Below, piece after piece: positions 35,029 to 44,054 of a DNA stretch of 64,000 nt. Each line of letters opens with the position of its first letter. Positions within the stretch are counted from its first letter, which is position 1. Source of the DNA: Celeribacter marinus (GTDB taxonomy: Bacteria; Pseudomonadota; Alphaproteobacteria; Rhodobacterales; Rhodobacteraceae); assembly GCF_001308265.1 (NCBI RefSeq), contig NZ_CP012023.1, positions 1,316,932 to 1,380,931 of the forward strand, given 5' to 3'. The position numbers and the translations under genes are program-made. The notes beneath the pieces are model-generated. The model had not been told where the DNA came from. It saw only the letters and a program-made list of their open reading frames with translations, and ran no database searches.

Positions 35029-36330
35029 TTAGTAGCCGGCGGCTTCCATTGCATCGGTAGTGATCGCTTGAGCTTTCGCAAGAGCTTCTTCAACGGTTTG
35101 TTGACCAGCGTAAGCTGCCGAGAATTCTTGGCTCACATCAGTAGCGATGCCTGCGAATTCTGGGATCGCCGCAAACTGAACACCAACATATGGTGACGGC
35201 TCAACGGTCGAGTTGTTCGGATCAGCCGACAGGATCGAGTCCAGTGTCTTTTGAGCGAATGGAACAGCTTGGTAGTTGGGGTTTTCGTAGAGCGATGTAC
35301 GTGCGCCCGGAGGAACGTTTGCCCAACCTTCGTTTGCGGCTACGAGATCGATGTAGGATTTAGACGTTGCCCACTCGACGAACTCTACAGCTGCGTCTTG
35401 TTTCTGAGTGCCGGCAGGAATTGCCAGTGCCCATGCCCAGAGCCAGTTCGAGCGTTTGCCCAAACCAGTGTCGGGTGCCAGTGCGAAACCAACGCTATCT
35501 GCAACAGTTGAGTCGTCAGGGTTTGTCACAAAGGAGGCCGCAACAGTTGCGTCGATCCACATGCCACATTTGCCTTGTTGGAAGAGCGACAGGTTTTCGT
35601 TGAAACCGTTAGTCGCGTAACCAGCAGGACCAGACTCGTCCATCATGCCTTTGTAGAAGTTCAGCGTATCAGCCCAAGGCTGCGTGTCGAACTGTGCTTT
35701 CCAGTCCATGTCGAACCAGCGCGCACCGAAGGAGTTGGACATAGCTGTGATGAAAGCACCGCCCTCACCCCAACCCGCTTTGCCGCGAAGGCAAATACCG
35801 TTGATTTCGGCGTCACGGTCGGTCATCGCTGCAGCGGCTTCGCGGATGAAGTCCCAAGTTGGCGCGTCAGGCATTTCAAGACCGGCAGCTTCCATCAGGT
35901 CGGTGCGGTACATGATCATCGAAGATTCGCCGTAAAACGGTGCCGCGAAAAGCGTACCGTCGTGGGACAGGCCACCAGCCATTGCGGGCAAAATATCGTC
36001 AACGTCATACTCTTCGGACAGGTTGTCCAATGGGACCAACCAACCGTTTGCGCCCCAGATAGGCGTTTCGTACATGCCGATGGTCATGATGTCGAACGCG
36101 CCACCTTTGGTGGAGATGTCCGTTGTCACGCGCTGGCGCAGAACGTTTTCTTCCAAAGTGACCCACTCAACAGTGTGGCCTGTTTTGGCTGTGAAATCAT
36201 CTGTCAGACCCTGCATGCGGATCATGTCGCCGTTGTTCACAGTTGCGATTGTCAGAGTTTCGGCTTGTGCGGTCAAAGCAACAGCAGACAGAGCCGTGGC
36301 GCCCATAAGGACGCGGATAGTTGTATTCAT
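35029..36330 (-). CDS. Polyol/sugar ABC transporter substrate-binding protein (SmoE-like)
   Basis: 433 residues from MNTTIRVLMGATALSA (ATG 36330, preceded by GGAGGAAAC). Signal peptide ends near AQAETL (about residue 22). Family 1 extracellular solute-binding protein; begins LTIATVNNGDMIRMQGL and has the Trp/aromatic-rich pocket segments (WGEGGAFITAMSNSFGARWFD). It delivers polyols to the SmoFGK-like complex. Two palindromes upstream are likely operators of the neighbouring SorC-type regulator. Confidence 0.93.
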   Translation of the reverse strand: MNTTIRVLMGATALSAVALTAQAETLTIATVNNGDMIRMQGLTDDFTAKTGHTVEWVTLEENVLRQRVTTDISTKGGAFDIMTIGMYETPIWGANGWLVPLDNLSEEYDVDDILPAMAGGLSHDGTLFAAPFYGESSMIMYRTDLMEAAGLEMPDAPTWDFIREAAAAMTDRDAEINGICLRGKAGWGEGGAFITAMSNSFGARWFDMDWKAQFDTQPWADTLNFYKGMMDESGPAGYATNGFNENLSLFQQGKCGMWIDATVAASFVTNPDDSTVADSVGFALAPDTGLGKRSNWLWAWALAIPAGTQKQDAAVEFVEWATSKSYIDLVAANEGWANVPPGARTSLYENPNYQAVPFAQKTLDSILSADPNNSTVEPSPYVGVQFAAIPEFAGIATDVSQEFSAAYAGQQTVEEALAKAQAITTDAMEAAGY

Positions 36331-36350
36331 GGTTTCCTCCCGTTGGACGG

Positions 36351-36364
36351 TGAGCAATTGCTCA
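36351..36364. promoter_or_regulatory. Perfect 14-bp palindrome upstream of the polyol operon
   Basis: TGAGCAATTGCTCA, 21 bp before the binding-protein start. It sits in the gap between the regulator and the transporter genes and is a likely site for the SorC-family regulator. Confidence 0.55.
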
Positions 36365-36369
36365 GCCGT

Positions 36370-36383
36370 TGAACAAATATTCA
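36370..36383. promoter_or_regulatory. Second operator-like repeat upstream of the polyol operon
   Basis: TGAACAAATATTCA, an inverted repeat (TGAA-N6-TTCA) five bases beyond the first palindrome. The pair suggests cooperative regulator binding. Confidence 0.45.
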
Positions 36384-36443
36384 CCCGAGGACATGATTCT
36401 TGTCAAGGTGATTCAACGCCATTTTTTTCAGGCAAATAAAAAG

Positions 36444-37403
36444 TTAATTATTTATAAGAGCTTGCGCCGTAATTTCGTCTGTCACCAGATCAGAAATTAG
36501 CCCGCCGCGCAGGGCCGCGCGGATTGCCGACAACTTTTTCGCACCGCCGCCGATACAAATCACGCGCATATGGGAGACGTCAGGCAGCAATCCGACCATC
36601 TGCCGGATGACCGGATGATCAATCATTTGGCCATTTTCGTCGAACATGTGACTGCAAATTTCGCCCGCCGCCCCTAGCGCCTGAACTTCGCTAAGCTGCT
36701 GCGCCGAGATGAACCCGTCGACGAAAAGCGGTGCATCGTTCCCCATCTGCCCAACGCCGACAATCGCCGTACTCGCTTGTTTGGCCAGTGCGCGCGCCGC
36801 GCTCACATGCGGCAATGACAGGTAGAGATCCATCTCGGCGTCATTACGCGCCAAAACGGGGACTGACATTGGATAGTGAGGTGCATTGACCTTTTCCGCG
36901 AGCCGCATAATCACCTCGTAAAACGAGGCAGATCCATCGGGCGAAACGTTCCCGATCAGCGAGGTAAGTTTGTGATGCGAGCCGTCGACGGCCTGCATCT
37001 GATCCACGACCATACTCAGGGTCCGCCCTGTCCCCAGTGCAATCACCTGTGGATCAACATCCTCAAGAATGCGCTCAACGAACGGCGCGGCAAAGGTTGC
37101 AATTCCAATACTGGGGTCGACGGAGTCACCTGCATTGGGGGCCACGCGCACCGAATTCAATGCAAACCGGCTCTTTAATGCCCGCTCTAATTCGAGACAT
37201 TCCGCGATCGGATGATCAATGCGCACGCGTATCAACCCTTCGGCTCCGGCTCGCGCGACGAGGCGCTGCGCCCGTTGGCGCGAAATTCCCAGCTCTTGGG
37301 CAATCTGATCTTGTGTCATGCCGCCGACATACGACATCCACGCCGCCCGTGCCGCTAACCCGCGGTTAGAGCGTTCACCATCGTCTGTGTTTACCTGCGC
37401 CAT
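36444..37403 (-). CDS. Sugar-binding transcriptional regulator (SorC/DeoR family)
   Basis: 319 residues. N-terminal helix-turn-helix (MTQDQIAQELGISRQRAQRLVARA) and a C-terminal sugar-phosphate-isomerase-like effector domain (ALGTGRTLSMVVDQM, VGQMGNDAPLF). Such regulators respond to polyols or sugar phosphates and control an adjacent operon. It is one base after the HAD phosphatase stop and in the same direction as the transporter, so it may be cotranscribed or autoregulated from the 113-bp gap. Confidence 0.93.
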   Translation of the reverse strand: MAQVNTDDGERSNRGLAARAAWMSYVGGMTQDQIAQELGISRQRAQRLVARAGAEGLIRVRIDHPIAECLELERALKSRFALNSVRVAPNAGDSVDPSIGIATFAAPFVERILEDVDPQVIALGTGRTLSMVVDQMQAVDGSHHKLTSLIGNVSPDGSASFYEVIMRLAEKVNAPHYPMSVPVLARNDAEMDLYLSLPHVSAARALAKQASTAIVGVGQMGNDAPLFVDGFISAQQLSEVQALGAAGEICSHMFDENGQMIDHPVIRQMVGLLPDVSHMRVICIGGGAKKLSAIRAALRGGLISDLVTDEITAQALINN

Positions 37404-37404
37404 G

Positions 37405-38082
37405 TTATGTGGCCTCGCCCGTTAGTTCGGGCGCAATCTGAAATAATTCGTCGAAATGTGCAAACACACGGTGTGGCTGCGCCGTCTCGTCGATCGGAAG
37501 TTCAAGACCTATCAAGTGGCTGCCCCCCACAAACCGCCAAACCGTCATCCCCGCCGAAAGCCCCGCACGAACACCCGCCAAAGAATCCTCAATCACCAGA
37601 CACCGCGAGGGTTCAACGCCAAATCGTTTGGCTACATGCAAGAACAAATCGGGTGCAGGTTTGCCACGCGCAACCTCAGATGCCGTATTAGAACGTCCCT
37701 CGAAAAAGGCGGTAAGTCCGACCATTTCCAATGAGCTTTTGAGGCGCACGGGACTAGAACTTGTTGCGACACAATAGGGCGTGCGGATGCCGTCAAGAAC
37801 CGCCTTAATACCAGGCATGGCCGTGAGTTTTTGCTCAAACGCTGCCAATAAACGGGCGCGATAATCCGCCTCGAACCCCTCCGGCAAAACAACCCCAAAC
37901 TCGTCACGAATTTGCTGCAAGACCACAGGATAACTACGCCCTAAAAAGTGCCGCGCAACATATGCGCCGTCGACATGGACATCGTAATGTTTCAACTCGG
38001 CGATCAACATTTGCGCTGAAATCACTTCGCTATCAACGATCACGCCGTCGAAATCAAAAATCACCAAATCGAAATCAGCCAT
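37405..38082 (-). CDS. HAD-family hydrolase (phosphoglucomutase/phosphatase type)
   Basis: 225 residues from MADFDLVIFDFDG (ATG 38082). HAD motif I DFDGVIVDSE with both nucleophile aspartates, motif II ATSSSP, and motif III/IV VIEDSLAGVRAGLSAGM. The cap is a helical subdomain as in beta-phosphoglucomutase and sugar-phosphate phosphatases. It opens the regulator-transporter cluster; by context it may dephosphorylate a polyol or sugar phosphate, which is inference. Confidence 0.9.
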   Translation of the reverse strand: MADFDLVIFDFDGVIVDSEVISAQMLIAELKHYDVHVDGAYVARHFLGRSYPVVLQQIRDEFGVVLPEGFEADYRARLLAAFEQKLTAMPGIKAVLDGIRTPYCVATSSSPVRLKSSLEMVGLTAFFEGRSNTASEVARGKPAPDLFLHVAKRFGVEPSRCLVIEDSLAGVRAGLSAGMTVWRFVGGSHLIGLELPIDETAQPHRVFAHFDELFQIAPELTGEAT

Positions 38083-38250
38083 AGCCCCGCCTTTGCATCG
38101 CGTCAGTGGATGGTCTGCACTATAATCGGCGCGACCGCGACCGTTATGCGCGAGGAGCAAAGGGTTTCCAAGGCGTAGTTACGCATCTCGTCAATTCTCT
38201 CCAATGGGTCTATACCTGTCTTCAACGCATTTTTGAGTGAGTTTTTAGCT

Positions 38251-39435
38251 ATGATCGATCTAGAATCCGACACCCTGACATGTGACGTATTGATTGTTGG
38301 TGGCGGCCCTGCGGGATTGGCCACCGCGCATACCCTTGCGCCTCACGCCAAAACAATTGTCATCCATCAAGATCGCGAAATCGGCAAACCCGTGCGCACC
38401 TCCGGCGGGACATGGGTGGCTGACATGCAGGCTTTGGGTGTTCCACCGCACTTATACCAACAGATTGACGAGTTGATGTTTCGCTCTGACAATCGCGAGG
38501 TCATCCAACCGCTGGCACAACGTAAATGCGCCGTATTGGACATCACGGGGACGTATCAATGGCTCGCTGATCTGGCGCGCGGCGCAGGTGCCGAGGTCTA
38601 TACAGATACCAAATTCATGCAGACCGAAGAAACAGATGATGGGTTCGTTTCTACCATTCGGTCGAGGTCCATCACGGCCTCTCGCATAAAGTCTCGTTTC
38701 ATTGTTGATGCCTCCGGGACGCCGCATGCAGTTTTGTCCAATTTGGGATTGGTGGAAAAGCCCGACCGTGTTGGTGTTGGCATCGAGCATGAGTTCGAAA
38801 TCAAATCAGCGCCTAAAAACCGCGCTGTTTTATTTGTCGGACAAGCCGTCAAATCAGGATACGGGTGGATTTTCCCTGCGCCAAACAACCATATCCGCAT
38901 CGGGGTCGGCATCATCCAACCCGACAGCGACCTGTCTCCGCGCGACATCTACAACAGCGTTGTGACACCCGAATTTCTGGAAAGTTACGGCCTTGAACTC
39001 GGGCCGCTCGTGCAAGTCAATGCTGGGATTATCCCCTCCGTGCCTTACGATCCCAAGTTGGTATTCGGCAATGTCATCCGCGTTGGTGATACCGCCAACT
39101 TCGCGACACCCACAGTAGGCGAAGGCATCCGAATCGCGATCAAGTTCGGTCGCATTTTAGGTGAACGATTGGGCGAGGCGATTGCCCAAGGGTGCCGCGC
39201 GCCATTGGTGCGCTACGAATTGGAATGCCGCAAAGACTTAAAACGCAATTACAGTTTCGGCTTTACCGCAAATGAGCGGATCGCCACATATGACGCCGCA
39301 GATTGGGATCGAAGCCTTGACCGCCTTTCACGCCTTGATGAAGCCGAAGTAGTCTCGCTCGTGAAAAGTGAGTTCACCGCAAGGATGATGCTCAAGGCCG
39401 CATGGAAACAAGTACGCCATAAGGTGTTCGACTGA
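38251..39435 (+). CDS. FAD-dependent oxidoreductase, geranylgeranyl reductase family
   Basis: 394 residues from ATG 38251; GAGTGAG lies 9 bases upstream, and an in-frame TTG at 38233 is a weaker choice. Dinucleotide-binding VGGGPAGLATAH at about 15-26, GYGWIFPAPNNHIRIGVGI in the middle, and the FAD-contact stretch VGDTANFATPTVGEGIRIAI near 280-300. The layout matches geranylgeranyl/digeranylgeranyl reductase-type flavoproteins that reduce isoprenoid double bonds. No bacteriochlorophyll genes are nearby, so the substrate is open. Confidence 0.87.
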   Translation: MIDLESDTLTCDVLIVGGGPAGLATAHTLAPHAKTIVIHQDREIGKPVRTSGGTWVADMQALGVPPHLYQQIDELMFRSDNREVIQPLAQRKCAVLDITGTYQWLADLARGAGAEVYTDTKFMQTEETDDGFVSTIRSRSITASRIKSRFIVDASGTPHAVLSNLGLVEKPDRVGVGIEHEFEIKSAPKNRAVLFVGQAVKSGYGWIFPAPNNHIRIGVGIIQPDSDLSPRDIYNSVVTPEFLESYGLELGPLVQVNAGIIPSVPYDPKLVFGNVIRVGDTANFATPTVGEGIRIAIKFGRILGERLGEAIAQGCRAPLVRYELECRKDLKRNYSFGFTANERIATYDAADWDRSLDRLSRLDEAEVVSLVKSEFTARMMLKAAWKQVRHKVFD

Positions 39436-39656
39436 CGCCCCACATGGTGCGCTGAACAACGCTCACCGCATCATAGCTTCGACTTTGATAGCTTTAGTAG
39501 CACTACGCATTTTCAAACGAGCCAGATGATGGATGGCTCGAGCAATGCGGGCACAGCTACACAAATCCAGATCGACAGTGCAAGACACTGAGAGTTAAAC
39601 CTTATGTTAGAGGTTTCGATTGTAAGCATGCAGCAACCTTAAATTAGGATCTCAGC

Positions 39657-41675
39657 ATGTTTCACTTTCGCCAATCCAAAATCGCTCCAACGCCCCACGA
39701 TGCCCCCATAGCGGCCCTGAGCCGCTCAATGGCTGTTGTCTGGTTTGACCTAGAGGGCACGATTTCGGACGCAAGTGAGCCGTTTTGCAAAACAATGGGG
39801 TACACCCGAGACGAGATCGTAGGGCACCATCATTCGATGTTTTTGTTTCCACAAGATGCAAACTCGGCAGTGTACCGGCAGTTTTGGAGCGAACTGGCGG
39901 GCGGACAAGCACAGCAACGCACCTTTGCGCGCCGCCACAAATCTGGAGACCGGTTGTTTATTGAGGCCTCGTACGTACCGATTTGTGATGCAGACGGCAC
40001 CGTCACAGGCGTTGTAAAAGTCGCGACAGATGTGACAAAATCCGCAACCGATGCATCACGCGCGACTTCAATAATTACCGCAATTCATCGATCAACAGCA
40101 GTCATCGAATTCACCTGTGATGGGTACATCACCGCCGCTAACGACAATTTCCTGAACCTGATGGGGTACACTCTTGACGAGGTGCGGGCGAAACACCATT
40201 CGATTTTCATCCACGACGATGAGAAAAACGACCCGTCATACGTTGCATTTTGGGACAAGCTAAAAGCTGGTATTTTTCAAGAATCAGAATTCACGCGGCG
40301 CGCGAAAGACGGCTCTGACATCTATATCCGGGCGTCCTACAACCCAATTTTTAACTCAAATGGTGACGTACAAGGCATCGTGAAGATTGCTACCGACATT
40401 ACCGACGAAACGGTACGCAGGCTCGACATTGCAGGCCAAATGGCAGCCATTGATCGATCCGAGGGCATCATCGAGTTTTCACCCGAGGGTATTATCCTAC
40501 AGGCAAATACGAATTTTCAAAACGCCATGGGATACACAGAGGCGGAAATCTTAGGGAAGCATCATTCGATGTTTGTGACTGCTCAGGAGCGCGATTCCGC
40601 AGACTATGCAGCCTTTTGGAAGAGCCTGAATGACGGCGACTTTCAAACACGTGAATTCCACCGTGTTGCAAAAGATGGCCATGACGTATTCATTCATGCA
40701 ACCTACAATCCGATTTTAAACTCGAAAGGCCGCGTGACAAAGGTTGTAAAATTCGCAACCGATGTCACGCCGCAAAAAACAGCGATCAACGAGTTCCAAA
40801 ACGCAGTGGCACGCTTGCGAGACGGCGATCTGACTGTACATTTACCTCATGAGATGCCCGGCGAATTGGAACATTTGCGCAATGATTTCAACGACACGAT
40901 CAAACGCCTCTCCACCCTCATCAGTCAGATCACGGTTGGAACAGGCCACATGCACAATGAGGTCGAAAGCATCGCGGCGTCTTCCACAAATTTGGGACAA
41001 CGCACAGAACGCCAAGCCGCCGCACTTGTTCAAACGGCATCGGCGATTACGGAAATGACCGAGTCTGTCGATATGGCGGCCAAACGCGCCAAAGATTCAG
41101 CCGAAACAGCATCGCGGGCGCACACCCGATCGAGCGAGGGTAAACATCTTGTCGATCAAACGGTCAAAGCAATGGCAGATATCGAAACCAGCTCTCAAGC
41201 AATCTCAAAAATCACTTCGGTCATCGACGACATTGCCTTTCAAACAAACCTGCTTGCCTTGAACGCAGGCGTCGAAGCAGCACGCGCGGGCGAGAGCGGT
41301 CGCGGCTTTGCCGTTGTGGCCTCCGAGGTGCGCGCACTGGCACAGCGCTCATCCGATGCTGCGCGTGAAATTGCGCGTTTGATCGAGACATCCGGAAAAC
41401 AAGTAGAGTCCGGCGTCGGTTTGGCGAATGAATCTGGTGCGGCACTCACGGACATTGAAAGCCTGATCACGGCCGTAAACACCTTGGTACAAGACATCGC
41501 GACCTCCGCGTCGGAGCAGTCCATCGGGCTTTCAGAGATCAATGCCTCGGTCCATCAGCTCGATCAGGTCACGCAGCAAAACGCAGCCATGTTTGAAGAA
41601 AGCTCTGCCGCGGTCACCGTCCTCACACAACAGGCCCGCACACTAAATGATGAGGCAAATTACTTTAGGCTCTAG
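39657..41675 (+). CDS. Soluble methyl-accepting chemoreceptor with three PAS domains (BdlA-like)
   Basis: 672 residues, no transmembrane helix. Three tandem PAS/PAC domains at about 22-130, 145-252 and 262-372 repeat the pattern GYT-x-DE-x-HHS-F ... FW-L ... A-YNPI ... KIATDIT. A short HAMP-like stretch ([13 protein letters not shown]) follows, then the signalling domain with the hairpin tip [22 protein letters not shown]. Such proteins sense redox or small ligands in the cytosol and drive CheA or biofilm dispersal, as in BdlA. No other che genes are in the window. No CheR-binding pentapeptide at the C-terminus. Confidence 0.92.
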   Translation: MFHFRQSKIAPTPHDAPIAALSRSMAVVWFDLEGTISDASEPFCKTMGYTRDEIVGHHHSMFLFPQDANSAVYRQFWSELAGGQAQQRTFARRHKSGDRLFIEASYVPICDADGTVTGVVKVATDVTKSATDASRATSIITAIHRSTAVIEFTCDGYITAANDNFLNLMGYTLDEVRAKHHSIFIHDDEKNDPSYVAFWDKLKAGIFQESEFTRRAKDGSDIYIRASYNPIFNSNGDVQGIVKIATDITDETVRRLDIAGQMAAIDRSEGIIEFSPEGIILQANTNFQNAMGYTEAEILGKHHSMFVTAQERDSADYAAFWKSLNDGDFQTREFHRVAKDGHDVFIHATYNPILNSKGRVTKVVKFATDVTPQKTAINEFQNAVARLRDGDLTVHLPHEMPGELEHLRNDFNDTIKRLSTLISQITVGTGHMHNEVESIAASSTNLGQRTERQAAALVQTASAITEMTESVDMAAKRAKDSAETASRAHTRSSEGKHLVDQTVKAMADIETSSQAISKITSVIDDIAFQTNLLALNAGVEAARAGESGRGFAVVASEVRALAQRSSDAAREIARLIETSGKQVESGVGLANESGAALTDIESLITAVNTLVQDIATSASEQSIGLSEINASVHQLDQVTQQNAAMFEESSAAVTVLTQQARTLNDEANYFRL

Positions 41676-41745
41676 TCAAGATTGTGCGCCATACAAAGCG
41701 CCACGTTCAGGGGTAGATTTTCCGCATATTGATCACACAGTCGGG

Positions 41746-41984
41746 TTAGATGCGCCCAAAGTCCTCACCGGCCGCCCCCTGTCGATCTGCCTAATACTGG
41801 TCCCATCTTGTGTTCGTGTGTTGGCACCGGCGTCAACACCATCTTGCGCGCGGCCCAAGAACAGGGTTTGATGCCCGTATAGGCCGTGGATGCGGCATTG
41901 GGCGCAGAGACAAACTGTGGCTCGTGCAGTCCCAAAATTGCGGCCCTTTTGACAGAAATTTCCGAAAAGGACGCCGCAGAGTGA
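41746..41984 (+). pseudogene. 3' remnant of assimilatory nitrate reductase gene (nasA)
   Basis: Reading with one frameshift and ignoring one stop, the stretch encodes a NasA-type C-terminus: TGRPPVDLPNTGPILCSCVG then GVNTILRAAQEQGLMPV, a TAG stop (41880-41882), AVDAALGAETNCGSC and ISEKDAAE ending at TGA 41982-41984. This is the BFD-like [2Fe-2S] domain (CxC ... CxxC) found at the end of NasA. The frame shifts by one base in the C run at 41775-41779. The upstream 700-plus residues are gone. Its stop overlaps the next gene's GTG start (GTGA). Confidence 0.8.
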
Positions 41985-42928
41985 CACTCGCCTCTCACGT
42001 GCGCACCTTGGGCCGAGGCCCGGGTCGCTCCCGCTCTCTTACCCAAAGCGAGGCCCATGAGGCCATGACCCAAATGCTATCGGGAGACGCCGCCCCTGAA
42101 AGCATCGGCGCGCTTTTGATGCTCTTGCGTATGAAGGGCGAGGTTGCGGACGAGATCGCAGGATTTGTTGCGGCCGCACAGGATAATCTACCCGCACTGC
42201 CCTCCATCGATCTTGATTGGTCAAGCTATGCGGCGGGCCGCACACGCGGTTTGCCATGGCTTTTACTTTCCGCCAAACTCGTTGCCATGAACGGTCACCG
42301 CGTTTTGATCCATGGGTGGAATGGCGCAGATCCGGCTATTCGCACCGGACTTGCGGATGCCGAAATACCCTTGGTCGAGTATATGAACGATATTGCTCCC
42401 GCACTTGACGCGCACTCTATAGCCTATGCCCCTCTCGAAATCCTACATCCTGCGCTGTTCCACCTTTTAGGGCTACGTGAGAAATTCGGGCTGCGTTCAT
42501 GTATCAATACAGTGTGCCGCATGCTCAACCCTGCGCGCGCTGCTGCCAGTGTCCAAGGCGTATTCCATCCACCTTACCGAGAGTTGCAACAAGATGCCGC
42601 GGCAAAACTGGGTTGGAGAAACCTGACGATTATTAAGGGTGGCGGCGGAGAGTTTGAACGCACACCATCCAAGCCCGTGGCGGGGTTCGGCCTGCGCGAG
42701 CATTTAATGTGGGAGCAGAACTTTGCACCACTGATCACCGAAACCACGCGTTTGAGCGATGGCCCAGCCTCAGACACCACGTTGCGCGGGCTGTGGGATG
42801 GATCCACAACTGACATGTTCGCGCAAAATATCGTCATTGGTACGGCGGCTTTGGCGCTGGACACATTGGGCGATGGTGACGCATTAAACACGGCGCACTC
42901 CCTATGGGACGCGCGCCGTGCAAGGTGA
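41981..42928 (+). CDS. TrpD2-like glycosyl/phosphoribosyl-transferase family protein
   Basis: 315 residues from GTG 41981 (VTLASHVRTLGRGPGRSRSLT), coupled to the nasA remnant stop by GTGA. Anthranilate phosphoribosyltransferase-like fold (YbiB/TrpD2): helical N-domain LSGDAAPESIGALLMLLRMKGEVADEIAGF, GHRVLIHGW, FGLRSCINTVCRMLNP, and VIKGGGGEFE-like loop IIKGGGGEFE. True TrpD motifs are altered, so it is not the tryptophan enzyme; homologues accompany nitrate assimilation genes in relatives. Here its operon partner is lost, so its expression and use are uncertain. Confidence 0.85.
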   Translation: MTLASHVRTLGRGPGRSRSLTQSEAHEAMTQMLSGDAAPESIGALLMLLRMKGEVADEIAGFVAAAQDNLPALPSIDLDWSSYAAGRTRGLPWLLLSAKLVAMNGHRVLIHGWNGADPAIRTGLADAEIPLVEYMNDIAPALDAHSIAYAPLEILHPALFHLLGLREKFGLRSCINTVCRMLNPARAAASVQGVFHPPYRELQQDAAAKLGWRNLTIIKGGGGEFERTPSKPVAGFGLREHLMWEQNFAPLITETTRLSDGPASDTTLRGLWDGSTTDMFAQNIVIGTAALALDTLGDGDALNTAHSLWDARRAR

Positions 42929-42992
42929 TGCTAGAGCGTGGGAAGCCACACAGATGTCCCACCACCTGCACGTTGCGCAATAGTCTGGCGCA

Positions 42993-44024
42993 CTATGCAG
43001 ATGTGCGCCGCACAATCTCAAACCCGATATCTGTGACTGATTTGGGTCGCTGCGTGCCATTGATACGCGCCAGCAATGCCTCAGCGGTAACATGACCAAG
43101 GCGCGTGCGATCAATCGCTACGGTGGTGAGCGACGGCTCGACATCACGCGCAAAGTCCTGATCGCCAAATCCCATGATTGAGATACCTTGAGGAACAGGT
43201 ATACCGCGAGCCTGCGCCTCGATGAGTGCGCCTTGTGCCAGTAAATCCGAACTGCAAAAAACCGCGCCTGACGTGAGGCCATGGTTCTCGATAAGATCAC
43301 TCAGCGCATCCCTACCTGCCCGAATACTTGCAGGGCCACCCGTATTTGACTCTGCAACGTGCCCTTTGCTTAGATACTCAAACCTATTGGCAAATGCCGA
43401 TTGCCGCCGAACGGCCCGTTCGTCTTTCGCCGTAATAGTCGCAGCACGCGTGTTGCCCTGTTCGAACAAAAATTCTGCGGCGCGCCGCCCCGCCTCGACG
43501 TGATCAAAGCCTACGCACATATCGACCGGACTATCGGTAATATCCCAAACTTCCACAATCGGGATGCCCGCACCCAATAGCATTTGACGTGCGCGCGCGC
43601 TGTGATGGATGCCCGTCAACAAAATCGCATCAGGGCGGCGCGACAAGTGAGTTGCCACAAGCGCTTCTTCGGCTTCTGGTTCAAAGCCCGTTTCAGACAA
43701 TAGAATTTGGTAGCCGTGTTCGCGCAGCTTCTCTGAAAAGGCCGTAATAAAAGTCGCATAAACGATATTTGTAAGAGACGGGATGAGTGCCGATATCAAG
43801 TTGGATTTCTTGGACGCCAAAGCACCCGCAAGTGCATTCGGGACAAATCCCGTCACCTTGATAGCGTCATTGATCCTAAGCAGCGTCTGGGCGGAAACTT
43901 TGTCCGGATGAGACAAAGCACGCGACACCGTAACCTGCGACACGCCAGCCAGTCGCCCGACCGCCGCCATCGTTACCTGACGTTTGCCGTCCTTCTTAAA
44001 CTCATTGTTTTCCATGACACCCAT
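42993..44024 (-). CDS. LacI-family transcriptional regulator
   Basis: 343 residues (start 44024, or MENNEF at 44015). N-terminal helix-turn-helix VTMAAVGRLAGVSQVTVSRALSHP with hinge helix PNALAGALASKKS, then a periplasmic-binding-type effector domain (SALIPSLTNIVYA ... GISIMGFGDQDFA). It lies downstream of tctA on the same strand and likely controls the divergent tct and dehydratase operons through the palindromes at 47175 and 47281. Related members respond to sugar acids (GntR-like LacI clade). Confidence 0.94.
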   Translation of the reverse strand: MGVMENNEFKKDGKRQVTMAAVGRLAGVSQVTVSRALSHPDKVSAQTLLRINDAIKVTGFVPNALAGALASKKSNLISALIPSLTNIVYATFITAFSEKLREHGYQILLSETGFEPEAEEALVATHLSRRPDAILLTGIHHSARARQMLLGAGIPIVEVWDITDSPVDMCVGFDHVEAGRRAAEFLFEQGNTRAATITAKDERAVRRQSAFANRFEYLSKGHVAESNTGGPASIRAGRDALSDLIENHGLTSGAVFCSSDLLAQGALIEAQARGIPVPQGISIMGFGDQDFARDVEPSLTTVAIDRTRLGHVTAEALLARINGTQRPKSVTDIGFEIVRRTSA

Positions 44025-44054
44025 AATCGAAAATCACACGTGCGCTTACAAGCA

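Noticed and set aside
41810..41980. Extended N-terminus of the TrpD2-like protein
   Set aside because: This segment reads as nonsense (Arg/His-rich) in that frame, while another frame encodes the NasA tail; the GTG at 41981 is the better start.
42938..42962. Terminator after the TrpD2-like gene (GTGGGA ... TCCCAC)
   Set aside because: The stem is only 6 bp with a long loop and no T run; too weak to call.
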